In this document: positions 1-8,072 of the stretch, in pieces | Numbering within the stretch: position 1 is the stretch's first letter | Layout of the letters: every line of letters begins with the position of its first letter | Source of the DNA: Thiotrichales bacterium | GTDB lineage: Bacteria > Pseudomonadota > Gammaproteobacteria > Beggiatoales > Beggiatoaceae | Length of the DNA stretch: 64,000 bases | Reading direction: 5' to 3' | Assembly: GCA_016745035.1 (NCBI GenBank) | Contig: JADGDE010000001.1 | Coordinates: forward strand, 534,507-598,506 | Made by a program: the position numbers and the translations under genes | The notes under the pieces: generated by a model | What the model was told of the DNA's origin: nothing | Databases searched by the model: none | What the model saw: only the letters and a program-made list of their open reading frames with translations

Positions 1-819
1 TGCTTGGTTCTGATGGCAAAACCACAACCCTTTGCCCTCCAAGGACAACGGGCTTTGGATTTGTTGCAACAAGAAAAAATCACTGTCTTTCCAGCCGTGC
101 CTTTGCAATTTGAAACCTTATTGCACTGCCAAGCAGTCGATTTAAGTGCAATACGTTTGTGCTTTTCTGCGGGCAACCCGTTATCCGAGCAAGTTTTCCA
201 AGATTTTTTAGCCAAATTTAACCTTCCTATTCGCCAACTGTATGGTTGCAGCGAAGCGGGTTCGGTTTGTATTGATTTGGATAGCCCTTTAGAGGCTAGC
301 CCGCGCTGTGTTGGTCGTCCGATGCACGGGGTTGAGGTACAGATTTGGAATCAGCAGCAACAAAGCGTAGCCACAGGAGAGATAGGCGATATTGCCTTTA
401 AAAGCCCTGCTTTAACCCAAGGTTATCTTAACGATGACAATCCCAGCTTTATCAATGGCTGGTTTTTAATCGGCGATATGGGCAGCTTAGATGCACAAGG
501 TTACTTATATATCGCTGGGCGCAAAGCCTTTGTCATTGAGGTGGCTGGGCATAAAGTCTACGCTCATGAAATTGAAGCGGTGTTAAAACAACAGCCAAAA
601 ATATCCGAGGTGGCTGTGATTGGCTATGAAGATGATAAAACAGGCGAGGGAATTTGTGCTTTTGTGGTCGCCAAGGATTTAAGCGAAGCGAATTTTTTTG
701 ACTACTGCCAACAACATTTGGCTATTTTTAAGCGCCCACAAAAAATCCGTTTTATCTCGGCTTTACCTAAAAATGCCTTAGGAAAAATCAGCAAGACTGC
801 CTTACTAGCACTATTATGA
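1..819 (+). CDS. AMP-dependent synthetase/ligase, 5' end outside window
   Basis: This is the C-terminal 272 residues of an adenylate-forming enzyme; frame 1 is open to the window edge, so the N-terminal part is missing. Visible core motifs are YGCSEAG (about residue 81 of the fragment), the GD-x-G-x-LD-x-x-GYLYI-x-GR hinge block (about 158-172) and the C-terminal catalytic-lysine block NALGKISK (about 258-265). Such enzymes activate a carboxylic acid as acyl-AMP and pass it to CoA or to a carrier-protein thiol. The next gene starts 9 bases downstream and encodes a free carrier protein, so loading of that protein is the likely role (inference). The substrate cannot be told from the fragment. 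Alternatives are a plain acyl-CoA synthetase or a DltA-like ligase. Confidence 0.85.
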   Translation, partial: CLVLMAKPQPFALQGQRALDLLQQEKITVFPAVPLQFETLLHCQAVDLSAIRLCFSAGNPLSEQVFQDFLAKFNLPIRQLYGCSEAGSVCIDLDSPLEASPRCVGRPMHGVEVQIWNQQQQSVATGEIGDIAFKSPALTQGYLNDDNPSFINGWFLIGDMGSLDAQGYLYIAGRKAFVIEVAGHKVYAHEIEAVLKQQPKISEVAVIGYEDDKTGEGICAFVVAKDLSEANFFDYCQQHLAIFKRPQKIRFISALPKNALGKISKTALLALL

Positions 820-828
820 GAGAGAATA

Positions 829-1101
829 ATGAGTACAGAATCTATTGATACCCTAACCCAAACTATTATCGATTGGGTTATTCAAGATCGAAAAGAAGAA
901 GAACTTGATCCACTTGATATCGCGGCTGATAGCCGTTTATTAGATGAAGAGATTTTTGATTCTTTAAAAATTTTGCAATTTGTTGCTTGGTTGGAGCAAG
1001 AATATCAGCTCACCATTGGCGTAGAACTCCTAACGACCGAGTTCTTTGCCTCCCCCCGAAGTATTGCCGAGCATGTAGTGGCTTTACAGGCTAAAGCTTA
1101 A
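829..1101 (+). CDS. acyl/peptidyl carrier protein
   Basis: A 90-residue acidic four-helix carrier protein. The phosphopantetheine attachment serine is Ser45 in the DSL motif (FDSLKILQFVAWLE), and the spacing and hydrophobic helix II after it fit the ACP/PCP family. The ATG follows a purine-rich stretch (TGAGAGAG) that begins at the stop codon of the upstream ligase gene, so the two are almost certainly co-transcribed and probably co-translated. The pair resembles free-standing adenylation/thiolation systems, in which the ligase charges the carrier for a later transferase; that transferase is not in view. The stop codon overlaps the end of the convergent phosphatase-like gene by four bases. 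Confidence 0.85.
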   Translation: MSTESIDTLTQTIIDWVIQDRKEEELDPLDIAADSRLLDEEIFDSLKILQFVAWLEQEYQLTIGVELLTTEFFASPRSIAEHVVALQAKA

Positions 1102-3251
1102 AACTCCGTTGTACCCATACTGAGATCCGTATCCATTTCAAGCTCTTGTTCTGTTTTGAATAGGGCTTGACGTTCTTGTCTTAGTTGAATGGCTTGTTTG
1201 TGTTTTTCCGCATAATAAGCCGCTTGCTCAGGATCTTTAAGCGGCCCTTCATACAACAATTTTAAGCGGTGGAAAGAAGCCAAGGCATAACCCGCAGATT
1301 GTTTGGCTGCAATTTTTAACGCATCAGCCGCTTTTTGTGGTTGATTTAGCTTAAACATCGAATAGCCATAAATAAAATGTGCGCGGGGGCTAGCATACCG
1401 CAGCCCAATACAGGTAGAAGCGTGCATGATGGCTTGTTGAAGGTTTTCGGATTTAAAGCTAACCCGTGCTAAGCCCAAATGTGCCTGCGTATTATCTGGC
1501 TCAACATCAAGTACTTTTTTATAATGAGCATAAGCCTTGGGTAAATCTCCTAAGATAAGCGCACATTCGCCTCTGAGCTGATATAAAGCCAAGGTATTAA
1601 AAACCTTGCCAGCATCGGTGGCTTCAGCAACTTTTAATGCCTCTTTTATTTTTCCCTCGCCCCGTAATAACCAAGCATGTAAATAGCCAATCCCAGCAAG
1701 ATTAAGGCGCGATTGTTTCCAGAGTAAGGCTTTTTGGCGTTTTTCAAAAACCGTTAGCGTGCTTTTGTCTTTAGCATCTAAGGTTTTCCAGGCTTTTTGT
1801 GCCTTGAGGGCATAGCGTTTTCTGTAGGCAACCATTTTTTCAAAAGTTTCCCGTGCCAAGTCATAATTTTTAATGGCACTATAACAATTCATCAACTTAT
1901 TGCCACATTGCGGATCGGCTGGGTGTTTTTGCCAAATCTCTTTTAAGATCGGAATCGCTTTTTGCTGCTGCCCAGAACTCATAAACGCTTGCACTAAACA
2001 AAAATGTAAATGGGCAATATGATCCTGTAATAAATGTTCTTCAGTGGCACTGTTGTGCTGATCTTCAGATAATTGTTTTAATACCGCCCGATCCAATGGG
2101 CGATAGCGTTTTTCTAACGCATGTTCACCACTATCACCTGCAACCGAATCCCAAGAATCTACCCATTGAATTGGCTTATCTTCAGTGAAAGCATCTGATA
2201 ACACTTTGCCCGGCATATCACGCCCAACGGCTAGACCGCAATGATGTAATAAAGTCGGGACAATATCAAGAACGGAGGCTTGAAATAACAATTTATCTTT
2301 TTCAATACCAGCGCCTTTGAGAGCCAGCAAGCCCAGTTCTTTACGCATCGCCACTGAGCCACGTTGTTTATCAGTTCGTTGCTCTCCAGCGTGATAACCT
2401 TGTGTTGATAAAACCACGACCGTCGCCTCATCACCCGCCGATGCCATCAATTGCCCCAGCATCATATCGTGCAAAATATAGCCCGTTTCTACCACTTGAT
2501 GAAAATGCTTAAAATCCGCCTCAGAGACAAAGTCCAGTTTAGGTGGATGATAATTCATGAATAACTGGCTAATCGCCTTAAGGCTATTAAAATGTACGGC
2601 GGCAAAGTCCCATTCAGGTGATTCCATCACCGCCGTTGCAGCGGCCTGCACATTATTCGCCTCAGCTAAAATTGCTCGTAATTGCAAGACACGAGGGTCT
2701 TTGGCTTCGATTAAAGCATCCAGATCGGGTAAAAAAGCCCGTAATTCATCTAAAAGTACCTGTCTTGGATGTAAGCGATATTTTCCTAAAGCCGAGCCAA
2801 GATCCTCTGGATGAATACTGCCTTGAAACACAGGCCATGTTTTAGCCGTAGGTGCAGGTGGGGTCGTAAATGCCGTTGTCACCACCACACCGGCTAAAGG
2901 TTCTGCAGGATACGTGGCAGGCCAAGCAACTACTCGACAATGTTTATCATTTTGATTAAAAATATTCCACAGCGCTTTATTCGCACGTCCTAAGCTACTG
3001 GCAGCTTGGAATGCTTTTGCTTGTGGCTGCACCTCATAATCAGCGAGGATTTGATGCTGATCGGGACGTTTACCTGTGATCACAGATGTCCATTCCGGTG
3101 CTGCATCTTCAGACTGGATATTCAGCAAACGCCCAATCGTACCTTGTTCTGTCAGGCTCTGGAAATGAGGCAATTTACCCTCATCAATAAGACGGAGAAT
3201 TAGATGCCAATCAGCAGCATCCCAAGCAACAAGTAAAAGTTTTTCAGGCAT
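1098..3251 (-). CDS. alkaline-phosphatase-superfamily protein with TPR tail, probably lacking metal ligands
   Basis: 717 residues. The N-terminal 360 or so residues follow the phosphodiesterase/nucleotide pyrophosphatase-like family that carries a TPR tail: WDAADW (10-15) with Asp11, and EWTSVITGKRP with the candidate nucleophile Thr55. As I remember this family, it then has YFDAIDHFCHGFM and SDHGFH blocks holding Asp/His metal ligands. Here the matching blocks read HFNSLKAISQLFM (about 216-228) and STQGYH (about 283-288), so several ligands are absent. The C-terminal part (about 400-690) is helical with TPR repeats. No signal peptide is visible, so a cytoplasmic site is likely. It converges on the carrier-protein gene with a four-base overlap. 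It may be a binding or scaffold protein rather than an enzyme (inference). Confidence 0.75.
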   Translation of the reverse strand: MPEKLLLVAWDAADWHLILRLIDEGKLPHFQSLTEQGTIGRLLNIQSEDAAPEWTSVITGKRPDQHQILADYEVQPQAKAFQAASSLGRANKALWNIFNQNDKHCRVVAWPATYPAEPLAGVVVTTAFTTPPAPTAKTWPVFQGSIHPEDLGSALGKYRLHPRQVLLDELRAFLPDLDALIEAKDPRVLQLRAILAEANNVQAAATAVMESPEWDFAAVHFNSLKAISQLFMNYHPPKLDFVSEADFKHFHQVVETGYILHDMMLGQLMASAGDEATVVVLSTQGYHAGEQRTDKQRGSVAMRKELGLLALKGAGIEKDKLLFQASVLDIVPTLLHHCGLAVGRDMPGKVLSDAFTEDKPIQWVDSWDSVAGDSGEHALEKRYRPLDRAVLKQLSEDQHNSATEEHLLQDHIAHLHFCLVQAFMSSGQQQKAIPILKEIWQKHPADPQCGNKLMNCYSAIKNYDLARETFEKMVAYRKRYALKAQKAWKTLDAKDKSTLTVFEKRQKALLWKQSRLNLAGIGYLHAWLLRGEGKIKEALKVAEATDAGKVFNTLALYQLRGECALILGDLPKAYAHYKKVLDVEPDNTQAHLGLARVSFKSENLQQAIMHASTCIGLRYASPRAHFIYGYSMFKLNQPQKAADALKIAAKQSAGYALASFHRLKLLYEGPLKDPEQAAYYAEKHKQAIQLRQERQALFKTEQELEMDTDLSMGTTEF

Positions 3252-3303
3252 AAAAGCTCGGTATTATCGAGGTCATCAACAGATGACCTCAAAGGGAAAT
3301 AGA

Positions 3304-4026
3304 TTAATGGCGGGTTTGTGTTTGAGGTTTTAAGCTACGTCGACGACGCATACCAGCAATCCCTAGCGCGATGCTCAATAGTGCGGTGTAGGTGGCAGAG
3401 GAAATGGACGCTGGTACAGCTGTTAAAGCATCCCCAGAAATAGCGGTTCCTGGCACATCATCATAAGCCCATTCATGAATGGTGAAACTACAAGTTGATG
3501 GACTGGAGTCATCACAGCCACTGGTAGAGAAGCGGAAAATACCGTAAATATCAGGACCTGGCTGACTCCAACAAAAGCCAATGGTACCACCATAATTATT
3601 ACCATCAGGTAACAAGAAAGCATCCATACCATCTTCATAAGAAGCGCTAGAATAATGTGATCCTGTTCCATCAAGGATGGTCATACACGAACAGCAAAGA
3701 CAACAAAAATTATTAGCTGAACTGACCAGCATGGCTGGCGTAATAGGTAGACCATAGCAATAGTTGCTGCCATCACAGGTCGTACATACATCATATTCCA
3801 TACATAGCTCAAAGGCATCGGGATCGCCATTTGCGTAATCACTCAGTTGTAGATCCGCAGTGCTATCACCATTAATATCCCAGCCAGTATAACCATCACC
3901 ATTACTAATGGTAAGGGGTCTATCTCTAACCACAACAACCGCAGCATCTGCGGCTATTGGGCTAAGCCCTGCTAACAAAGCTGGGTAAATAAGACTATGG
4001 GTGACAGCAGTGCTCTTAGGCTGCAT
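3304..4026 (-). CDS. secreted cysteine-rich protein with PEP-CTERM-like C-terminal anchor
   Basis: 240 residues with no recognised catalytic domain. An N-terminal hydrophobic segment (about 10-28) acts as a signal peptide. The C-terminus has VPASISS, a hydrophobic stretch of about 18 residues and a final basic cluster (MRRRRSLK), the layout of PEP-CTERM-type sorting signals, although the central motif is VPA rather than PEP. The mature part holds 12 cysteines, including the dense run CCLCCSC (about 108-114) and CMEYDVCTTCDGSNYC. It also has Asp/Asn/Gly-rich loops such as DINGDSTADLQ, which resemble calcium-binding loops. It is probably an exported, membrane-anchored and disulfide-rich surface protein. 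No exosortase gene is in the window. Confidence 0.6.
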   Translation of the reverse strand: MQPKSTAVTHSLIYPALLAGLSPIAADAAVVVVRDRPLTISNGDGYTGWDINGDSTADLQLSDYANGDPDAFELCMEYDVCTTCDGSNYCYGLPITPAMLVSSANNFCCLCCSCMTILDGTGSHYSSASYEDGMDAFLLPDGNNYGGTIGFCWSQPGPDIYGIFRFSTSGCDDSSPSTCSFTIHEWAYDDVPGTAISGDALTAVPASISSATYTALLSIALGIAGMRRRRSLKPQTQTRH

Positions 4027-4383
4027 TAAGCTTTTAAGTTGTTCACGGCTTGGCTAGTATGGGTGGTCATACGTTGAGTTCTCTGGTTTATTTTGGATAA
4101 TATGCGGAATTATAACAAATTAATTTCCATATAAACTAATAAATTTTCATATAAAAAACCCTATTCAAGTACTTAACTTTTAATAAAATTAATCGACAAC
4201 ATTGTAATGCAACAATATCACATAATAAGTTTATGTTGGAGAGATTGAGCCAACCTCCACAAGCTTAATCGTTATGGCATTCATGTCGACAAAACCTTAT
4301 AATTATGAGGCTACTAACATTTAAGTTGCGTAAATCCATTTAAGCTACTGTTTTATATCAATTATTATTTAAAGGTCATTGCT
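4027..4383. other. AT-rich divergent intergenic region
   Basis: 357 bases between two divergently transcribed genes for exported proteins. It holds the -10 candidate noted separately, two imperfect copies of an AT-rich block (around 4120-4155, each ending in CATATAAA), and a short hairpin with TTGG/CCAA ends near 4235-4252. No reading frame or RNA gene is supported. Confidence 0.5.
4109..4117 (-). promoter_or_regulatory. extended -10 promoter candidate for the cysteine-rich protein gene
   Basis: Read on the minus strand this is TGTTATAAT, a perfect TATAAT box with the TGn extension, about 83 bases before the start codon at 4026. No convincing -35 box is present, which suits an extended -10 promoter. 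No experimental support. Confidence 0.4.
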
Positions 4384-5367
4384 ATGTTAAAAACGACTAT
4401 ACATATAAAAAAATTATCTTGCCTTATGATCAGCCTAAGTGCTTCCATGCCTATTTTTGCTATTGATGATGCTGTGTTTGATGCTAAAACAGGGCATTTA
4501 TCGTTACCAAAAGTCTTGGTTGATACCAAAGCTTATCAAGCAGAATTAGTTTTAAAAAATAATTGCTTTACTCTCGAATCAGCAACGCCTATTCCCTCTG
4601 GTATTATTCCAAACCAAGGGGAGCGATATACTGTCAGTTATGAAGGCAAAACCTGGGAAGATACTCCCCACAGTATTGATGAACGCGGACTGACTTGGCA
4701 TGAAGCCAAAGATTATTGTGAAGAATTAAGTCTAAATGGCATTGATAACTGGCGTTTACCCTCGATAATGGAATTAAACAGTATTGTTTACCCCGGTAGG
4801 GATGTGCATACGGTTTCCGTGTTTAATTATGCCAAAAATGGCAGTTACTGGAGTCGTATGGAAACTGCTGCGATCTCTGGCTCAGGGTCTCCAGATGATC
4901 TACAAGAAGCTTATATTGTCGATTTTCATACAGAGGGCTATGTCAACAAAAATCAAAAAGGGACTTTATTTACCCGCTGTATTAGCCATACAAGCACCAA
5001 TGGGACAATAAAGGAACCCACTACCGAACCAACAGAAGCCACCAGCTGCGATAATACATTTATTCATGTCGTCGGCGAGCCGCGTTTGAGTATATTTTTT
5101 GAGGCACAGCGCTATTGTGAAAGCATCAATGCCCAAGTGCCTAGCGTGGAAGATTTGCGGCGCTTGTATGCTCAACATGATGGCGCGCCAAAAGGATTTG
5201 GGGGAAATGATCCCGTGTGGACTCGTGATAGTGTTGAGGGCAAGGAAGACAACCGCTGGGTGGTGAGTTTTTCTGAAAAAGGACTCATACTGGAAGATGT
5301 GGTTGAAAAAGATTTGTTTTTAGCCTATGAAAACTTGCGTATGTGCGTACAAACTGAGTGTTATTAA
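4384..5367 (+). CDS. secreted DUF1566 (Lcl-like) domain protein
   Basis: 327 residues with a signal peptide (about 1-26, ending near MPIFA). The middle carries a DUF1566 domain: GLTWHEAKDYCEEL, NWRLPSIMELNSIV and YWSR (about 99-200), ending in FTRCI. The C-terminal part repeats the plan in degenerate form (AQRYCESINAQVPSVEDLRRL, PVWTRDS), so the protein is a tandem of two related C-type-lectin-like folds. Such proteins are abundant at the surface of large sulfur bacteria; their ligands are unknown. The stop codon TAA is formed by the left border of an ACTGATG-type mobile element (TA plus its first A), so the last codon or codons may have been changed by that insertion. Confidence 0.75.
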   Translation: MLKTTIHIKKLSCLMISLSASMPIFAIDDAVFDAKTGHLSLPKVLVDTKAYQAELVLKNNCFTLESATPIPSGIIPNQGERYTVSYEGKTWEDTPHSIDERGLTWHEAKDYCEELSLNGIDNWRLPSIMELNSIVYPGRDVHTVSVFNYAKNGSYWSRMETAAISGSGSPDDLQEAYIVDFHTEGYVNKNQKGTLFTRCISHTSTNGTIKEPTTEPTEATSCDNTFIHVVGEPRLSIFFEAQRYCESINAQVPSVEDLRRLYAQHDGAPKGFGGNDPVWTRDSVEGKEDNRWVVSFSEKGLILEDVVEKDLFLAYENLRMCVQTECY

Positions 5368-5453
5368 CTGATGTTACGCAAAGGCTAAGCTCCACTAGGC
5401 AGGTGGAAAATCACACTATTGTGATAAAAACCAGCTTAGTGCGTAACATCAGT
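5367..5453. mobile_element. MITE-like element, short form (copy 1)
   Basis: An 87-bp element with perfect 14-bp inverted ends, ACTGATGTTACGCA and TGCGTAACATCAGT, bordered by TA on both sides (5365-5366 and 5454-5455). The inside carries CTAAGC/GCTTAG near the two ends and an ATCACA-CTAT-TGTGAT inverted repeat. It lacks the 47-base central block of the long form. No coding capacity. The flanking TA fits target duplication by an IS630/Tc1-mariner-type transposase (inference). Confidence 0.8.
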
Positions 5454-5512
5454 TATTAATTAACAATGCTCACTGATTATTTACGTCACATCAATTAATA
5501 ATAGCTATTTCT

Positions 5513-6184
5513 ATGTTTAAGCCCATTTACCTATTCCTACAAGATTTTATTGATAAAGAAAGCCGTTGGAGTTCTATTCGGGCAATTTCTAATAGTAAGA
5601 TGGTCAAAAGCGCCTATATATGGCTAATGATCGTACCTATTATGGCAAAGACCTTGTCATCATTAGGGGATGAACTGCATTTGAAATTATTCGGTGAGCA
5701 ATTTGTGTTTAATACCCAGTTGCCTTTTGCATGGCAAATGTTGTTTACCGCCGCAATTTTTTTCGCCTTAGCAAACAGTATTTATCGGTTATATTGCCCT
5801 GATATTATCAAGCTATATAAAAATTATCGTGAGTTTGAACACAGCGGCAAAACCATTGATCAGACCAGTTTGTATTTATACGATATGGTTTGGGAGTCGC
5901 CAGGTTTTCAACATATCGCGATCATAGCGCGTTATTTTGACCGTGACTTGACGGCGGAAAACCCAAAGGAAATTCACGCGTGTTTTGATAATCACCAATA
6001 TTTTAGCCAACGCGGACAAACTGACCCGGATTATAAGAGCAAGGCTTTTTATATTGTCCGAGATTTTGCCCAAACCCATAATCAATTGGCGATTAAAACC
6101 GCAATTTCTTTGTATGCGATTGGCTTTGTTTTTATTTTAGCGATTACGGCACAAAATATTATTTTTGTCAGTTTTCAAACTTAA
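5513..6184 (+). CDS. membrane protein of unknown function
   Basis: 223 residues that I do not recognise. Hydrophobic segments at about 33-50, 72-90 and 198-218 suggest three membrane passes with a polar domain of about 100 residues between the second and third. That polar part is rich in aromatic and charged residues (LYDMVWESPGFQHIAIIARYF). The start ATG has no strong Shine-Dalgarno sequence. Upstream lies the first mobile-element copy; the stop codon directly abuts another degenerate copy of the same element, which separates this gene from the convergent exonuclease-like gene. Nothing in the context suggests a pathway. Confidence 0.6.
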   Translation: MFKPIYLFLQDFIDKESRWSSIRAISNSKMVKSAYIWLMIVPIMAKTLSSLGDELHLKLFGEQFVFNTQLPFAWQMLFTAAIFFALANSIYRLYCPDIIKLYKNYREFEHSGKTIDQTSLYLYDMVWESPGFQHIAIIARYFDRDLTAENPKEIHACFDNHQYFSQRGQTDPDYKSKAFYIVRDFAQTHNQLAIKTAISLYAIGFVFILAITAQNIIFVSFQT

Positions 6185-6262
6185 ACTGATACTAGGCATT
6201 AACAGCGTTTTTATCACAATCGCTAGGTTTTCCACCTGCTGTCGCCTTTGCGTCACATCCGT
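6185..6262. mobile_element. MITE-like element, degenerate short form (copy 2)
   Basis: About 78 bp with decayed ends (ACTGATACTAGGCA on the left, TGCGTCACATCCGT on the right) and the recognisable inner TTTTTATCACAAT and TTTTCCACCTGC words, in reverse orientation to copy 1. It fills the whole gap between two convergent genes. The left gene stops directly at its edge, and the right gene uses the element's last base plus TA as its stop codon. Confidence 0.65.
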
Positions 6263-6909
6263 TAAATACACGCTTTGAGCACGGCTTGATACTGAGCTTT
6301 ATCAATCTCACCTTGTACATATTGCCAATGCGATAATAAGCCTGCGAACATTTTTGCCTCGCTAATACAAGCGTGGTTAATCGCATCCATATCCTCGCGC
6401 AAATAAGCTTGCCAGATCGCCTCATCTGTCCATGTTTTGCAATGCGGTAAGTCCAATAGATGTGCTAATTCATGGGCGGGGGTCAATGGGTCGTGGGCTT
6501 GGTTGACCAAATGAGCATCCAAACTTCGCCATTGAGGTAGCTCAAGTGGGCAATGTTGTAATAAAGCCCGATAGTAAAGCACGGATTGTAATTTATCCGC
6601 TTTCCAAGTACATAATTGATCCGCATCGTTTGCTTTTTCGGCAAACTGCGCTAATAGTTCAGCATCGCTTTTATCTGGGCTGCTGTGCCAATGGTAAATT
6701 CTGCAAGCGTCGGTATCAATTAAGCTGATACAGACAATTTTTTCTAAGTGAGCTGCGAGCCTATTGTTATGTTGCGGGTGTTGTTGGTCGTGGTGTAAGT
6801 GCATCACCCTCGCCACATCTTTAACGGACAAGTGCTGCATTTCCTCAGCGTTGCCATATAAGCGCCGACCAGCATGTATATCGGGAATCGTTTTCAATTG
6901 AACAATCAT
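6262..6909 (-). CDS. PolB-type 3'-5' exonuclease relative without catalytic acids
   Basis: 215 residues that align by eye with the predicted PolB-like 3'-5' exonuclease family (PF10108): KTIPDIHAGRRLYG at the N-terminus, EKIVCISLI, LCTWKADKLQSVLYYRALL and a C-terminal helical block. The exonuclease motifs are altered. The expected FDIETIPD reads VQLKTIPD, the expected WNGxGFDLP reads WKADKLQSV, and the expected YCETDV reads ACISEAK, so the metal-binding Asp/Glu residues are lost or moved. The reading frame is intact and not truncated, which argues for a maintained non-enzymatic role or recent loss of constraint. The stop codon is formed by the end of a mobile-element copy. Confidence 0.6.
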   Translation of the reverse strand: MIVQLKTIPDIHAGRRLYGNAEEMQHLSVKDVARVMHLHHDQQHPQHNNRLAAHLEKIVCISLIDTDACRIYHWHSSPDKSDAELLAQFAEKANDADQLCTWKADKLQSVLYYRALLQHCPLELPQWRSLDAHLVNQAHDPLTPAHELAHLLDLPHCKTWTDEAIWQAYLREDMDAINHACISEAKMFAGLLSHWQYVQGEIDKAQYQAVLKACI

Positions 6910-6954
6910 AAAGGCTTCCTACAGATGCGAATAGAGGGACTATTTTTGTGTTTA

Positions 6955-7088
6955 GCAAATATTACGCAAAGACTTTTTTCTGTGCCCTAAAGGCATAGAA
7001 AACCGCCATTGCTCCACGGCTAAATACCACTAAGTAGGTGGAAAAACCTCTTATTGCGGCAAAAACTAGTTTAATGCGTAACATCAGT
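6955..7088. mobile_element. MITE-like element, long form (copy 3)
   Basis: 134 bp. The right end TGCGTAACATCAGT is intact; the left end (GCAAATATTACGCA, preceded by TA) is decayed. The inside contains the central hairpin block in diverged form (TGCCCTAAAGGCA), then CCGCCATTGCTCCACGGC and the AGGTGGAAAA word shared with the other copies. It lies downstream of rluC and upstream of the exonuclease-like gene. Confidence 0.75.
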
Positions 7089-7139
7089 TCTTAGCTGCAA
7101 ATAATTGTAGCAGTTTCCTATCGGCTAGCTAGCATTTTC

Positions 7140-8072
7140 TCAAAGCCCAGGGTTATTTTTCTCCAGTAACTGTAAATCCGGCGGCAAGGGCGCATCAACG
7201 ACCAGTGGTTTGCCATCCGCGTCATAATCAGGAATCGTCAAACGATAGGCATGTAAACATAAGCGCCCCAAGCCTTGGGCTTTGAGTTGCTGATTAAACG
7301 GCGCATGACCGTATTTATCATCGCCAACAATTGGGTGTCCGCACCAAGCGGCATGGACTCGGATTTGGTGCGTGCGTCCCGTCTCCAAGCGTACCGACAC
7401 CAGACAGCTGTGTTTATAGGCTTTTTTGAGGCTAAAATAACTGCGCGCCTCTTTGCCCTCATTGCTGACCTTCACCCGCCGCTCGCCCGAGGGCAATAGG
7501 TAACGCAGCAAAGGCTGGTCAATTTTACCCAAACGCGGATGCCAGCGCCCTTTAAGGAGGGCATAATAGCGTTTGTCGATTTGATGCTCGCGTAATTGTT
7601 GGTGTAACTTGCGCAAGCGGGCGGGCTTTTTCGCTATCATCAAACAACCAGAGGTTTCTTTATCGAGGCGGTGTACCAGCTCTAGGTAACGCTGCTCTGG
7701 GTAAAGCTGGCGCATGGCTTCAATCACGCCAAAATTTAAACCGCTGCCGCCATGCACGGCAATGCCGCTGGGTTTATTGATAATAATCAGGCTGTCATCT
7801 TCAAATAAAATTGTCTCGCCCAGCTCCTTGAGTACGCCTTTGGGGACGCGCTCAACTTTGGTTGCATTGATGGCAATCGGCGGCAGGCGAATAATATCCC
7901 CAGCTTGCAAGCGGTAAGGGGCTTTAATACGGCCTTTATTGACCCGCACTTCCCCACTGCGCAAAATCCGATAAATATGGCTTTTAGGCACGTTTTTGCA
8001 GTGTCGAAACAAGAAATTATCAATCCGTTGTCCGGCTTGTTCGGCATCAATATTGACATAAGTCACCGGCAT
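7140..8072 (-). CDS. rluC: 23S rRNA pseudouridine synthase RluC
   Basis: 310 residues. An S4 RNA-binding domain (about 13-70) is followed by an RluA-family pseudouridine synthase domain with the catalytic Asp137 in HRLDKETSG and later GRTHQIRVH. The length and S4 domain fit RluC, which in Escherichia coli modifies U955, U2504 and U2580 of 23S rRNA; RluD is the main alternative. The gene overlaps the upstream ruvB by one base (TAATG), so translation is probably coupled. rluC beside ruvB is not the usual E. coli order. Confidence 0.88.
   Translation of the reverse strand: MPVTYVNIDAEQAGQRIDNFLFRHCKNVPKSHIYRILRSGEVRVNKGRIKAPYRLQAGDIIRLPPIAINATKVERVPKGVLKELGETILFEDDSLIIINKPSGIAVHGGSGLNFGVIEAMRQLYPEQRYLELVHRLDKETSGCLMIAKKPARLRKLHQQLREHQIDKRYYALLKGRWHPRLGKIDQPLLRYLLPSGERRVKVSNEGKEARSYFSLKKAYKHSCLVSVRLETGRTHQIRVHAAWCGHPIVGDDKYGHAPFNQQLKAQGLGRLCLHAYRLTIPDYDADGKPLVVDAPLPPDLQLLEKNNPGL

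Noticed and set aside
5411..5426. CRP-like site in the mobile element
   Set aside because: The order is TCACA...TGTGA, the reverse of a CRP site, and the spacing is four, not six; it reads better as a hairpin.
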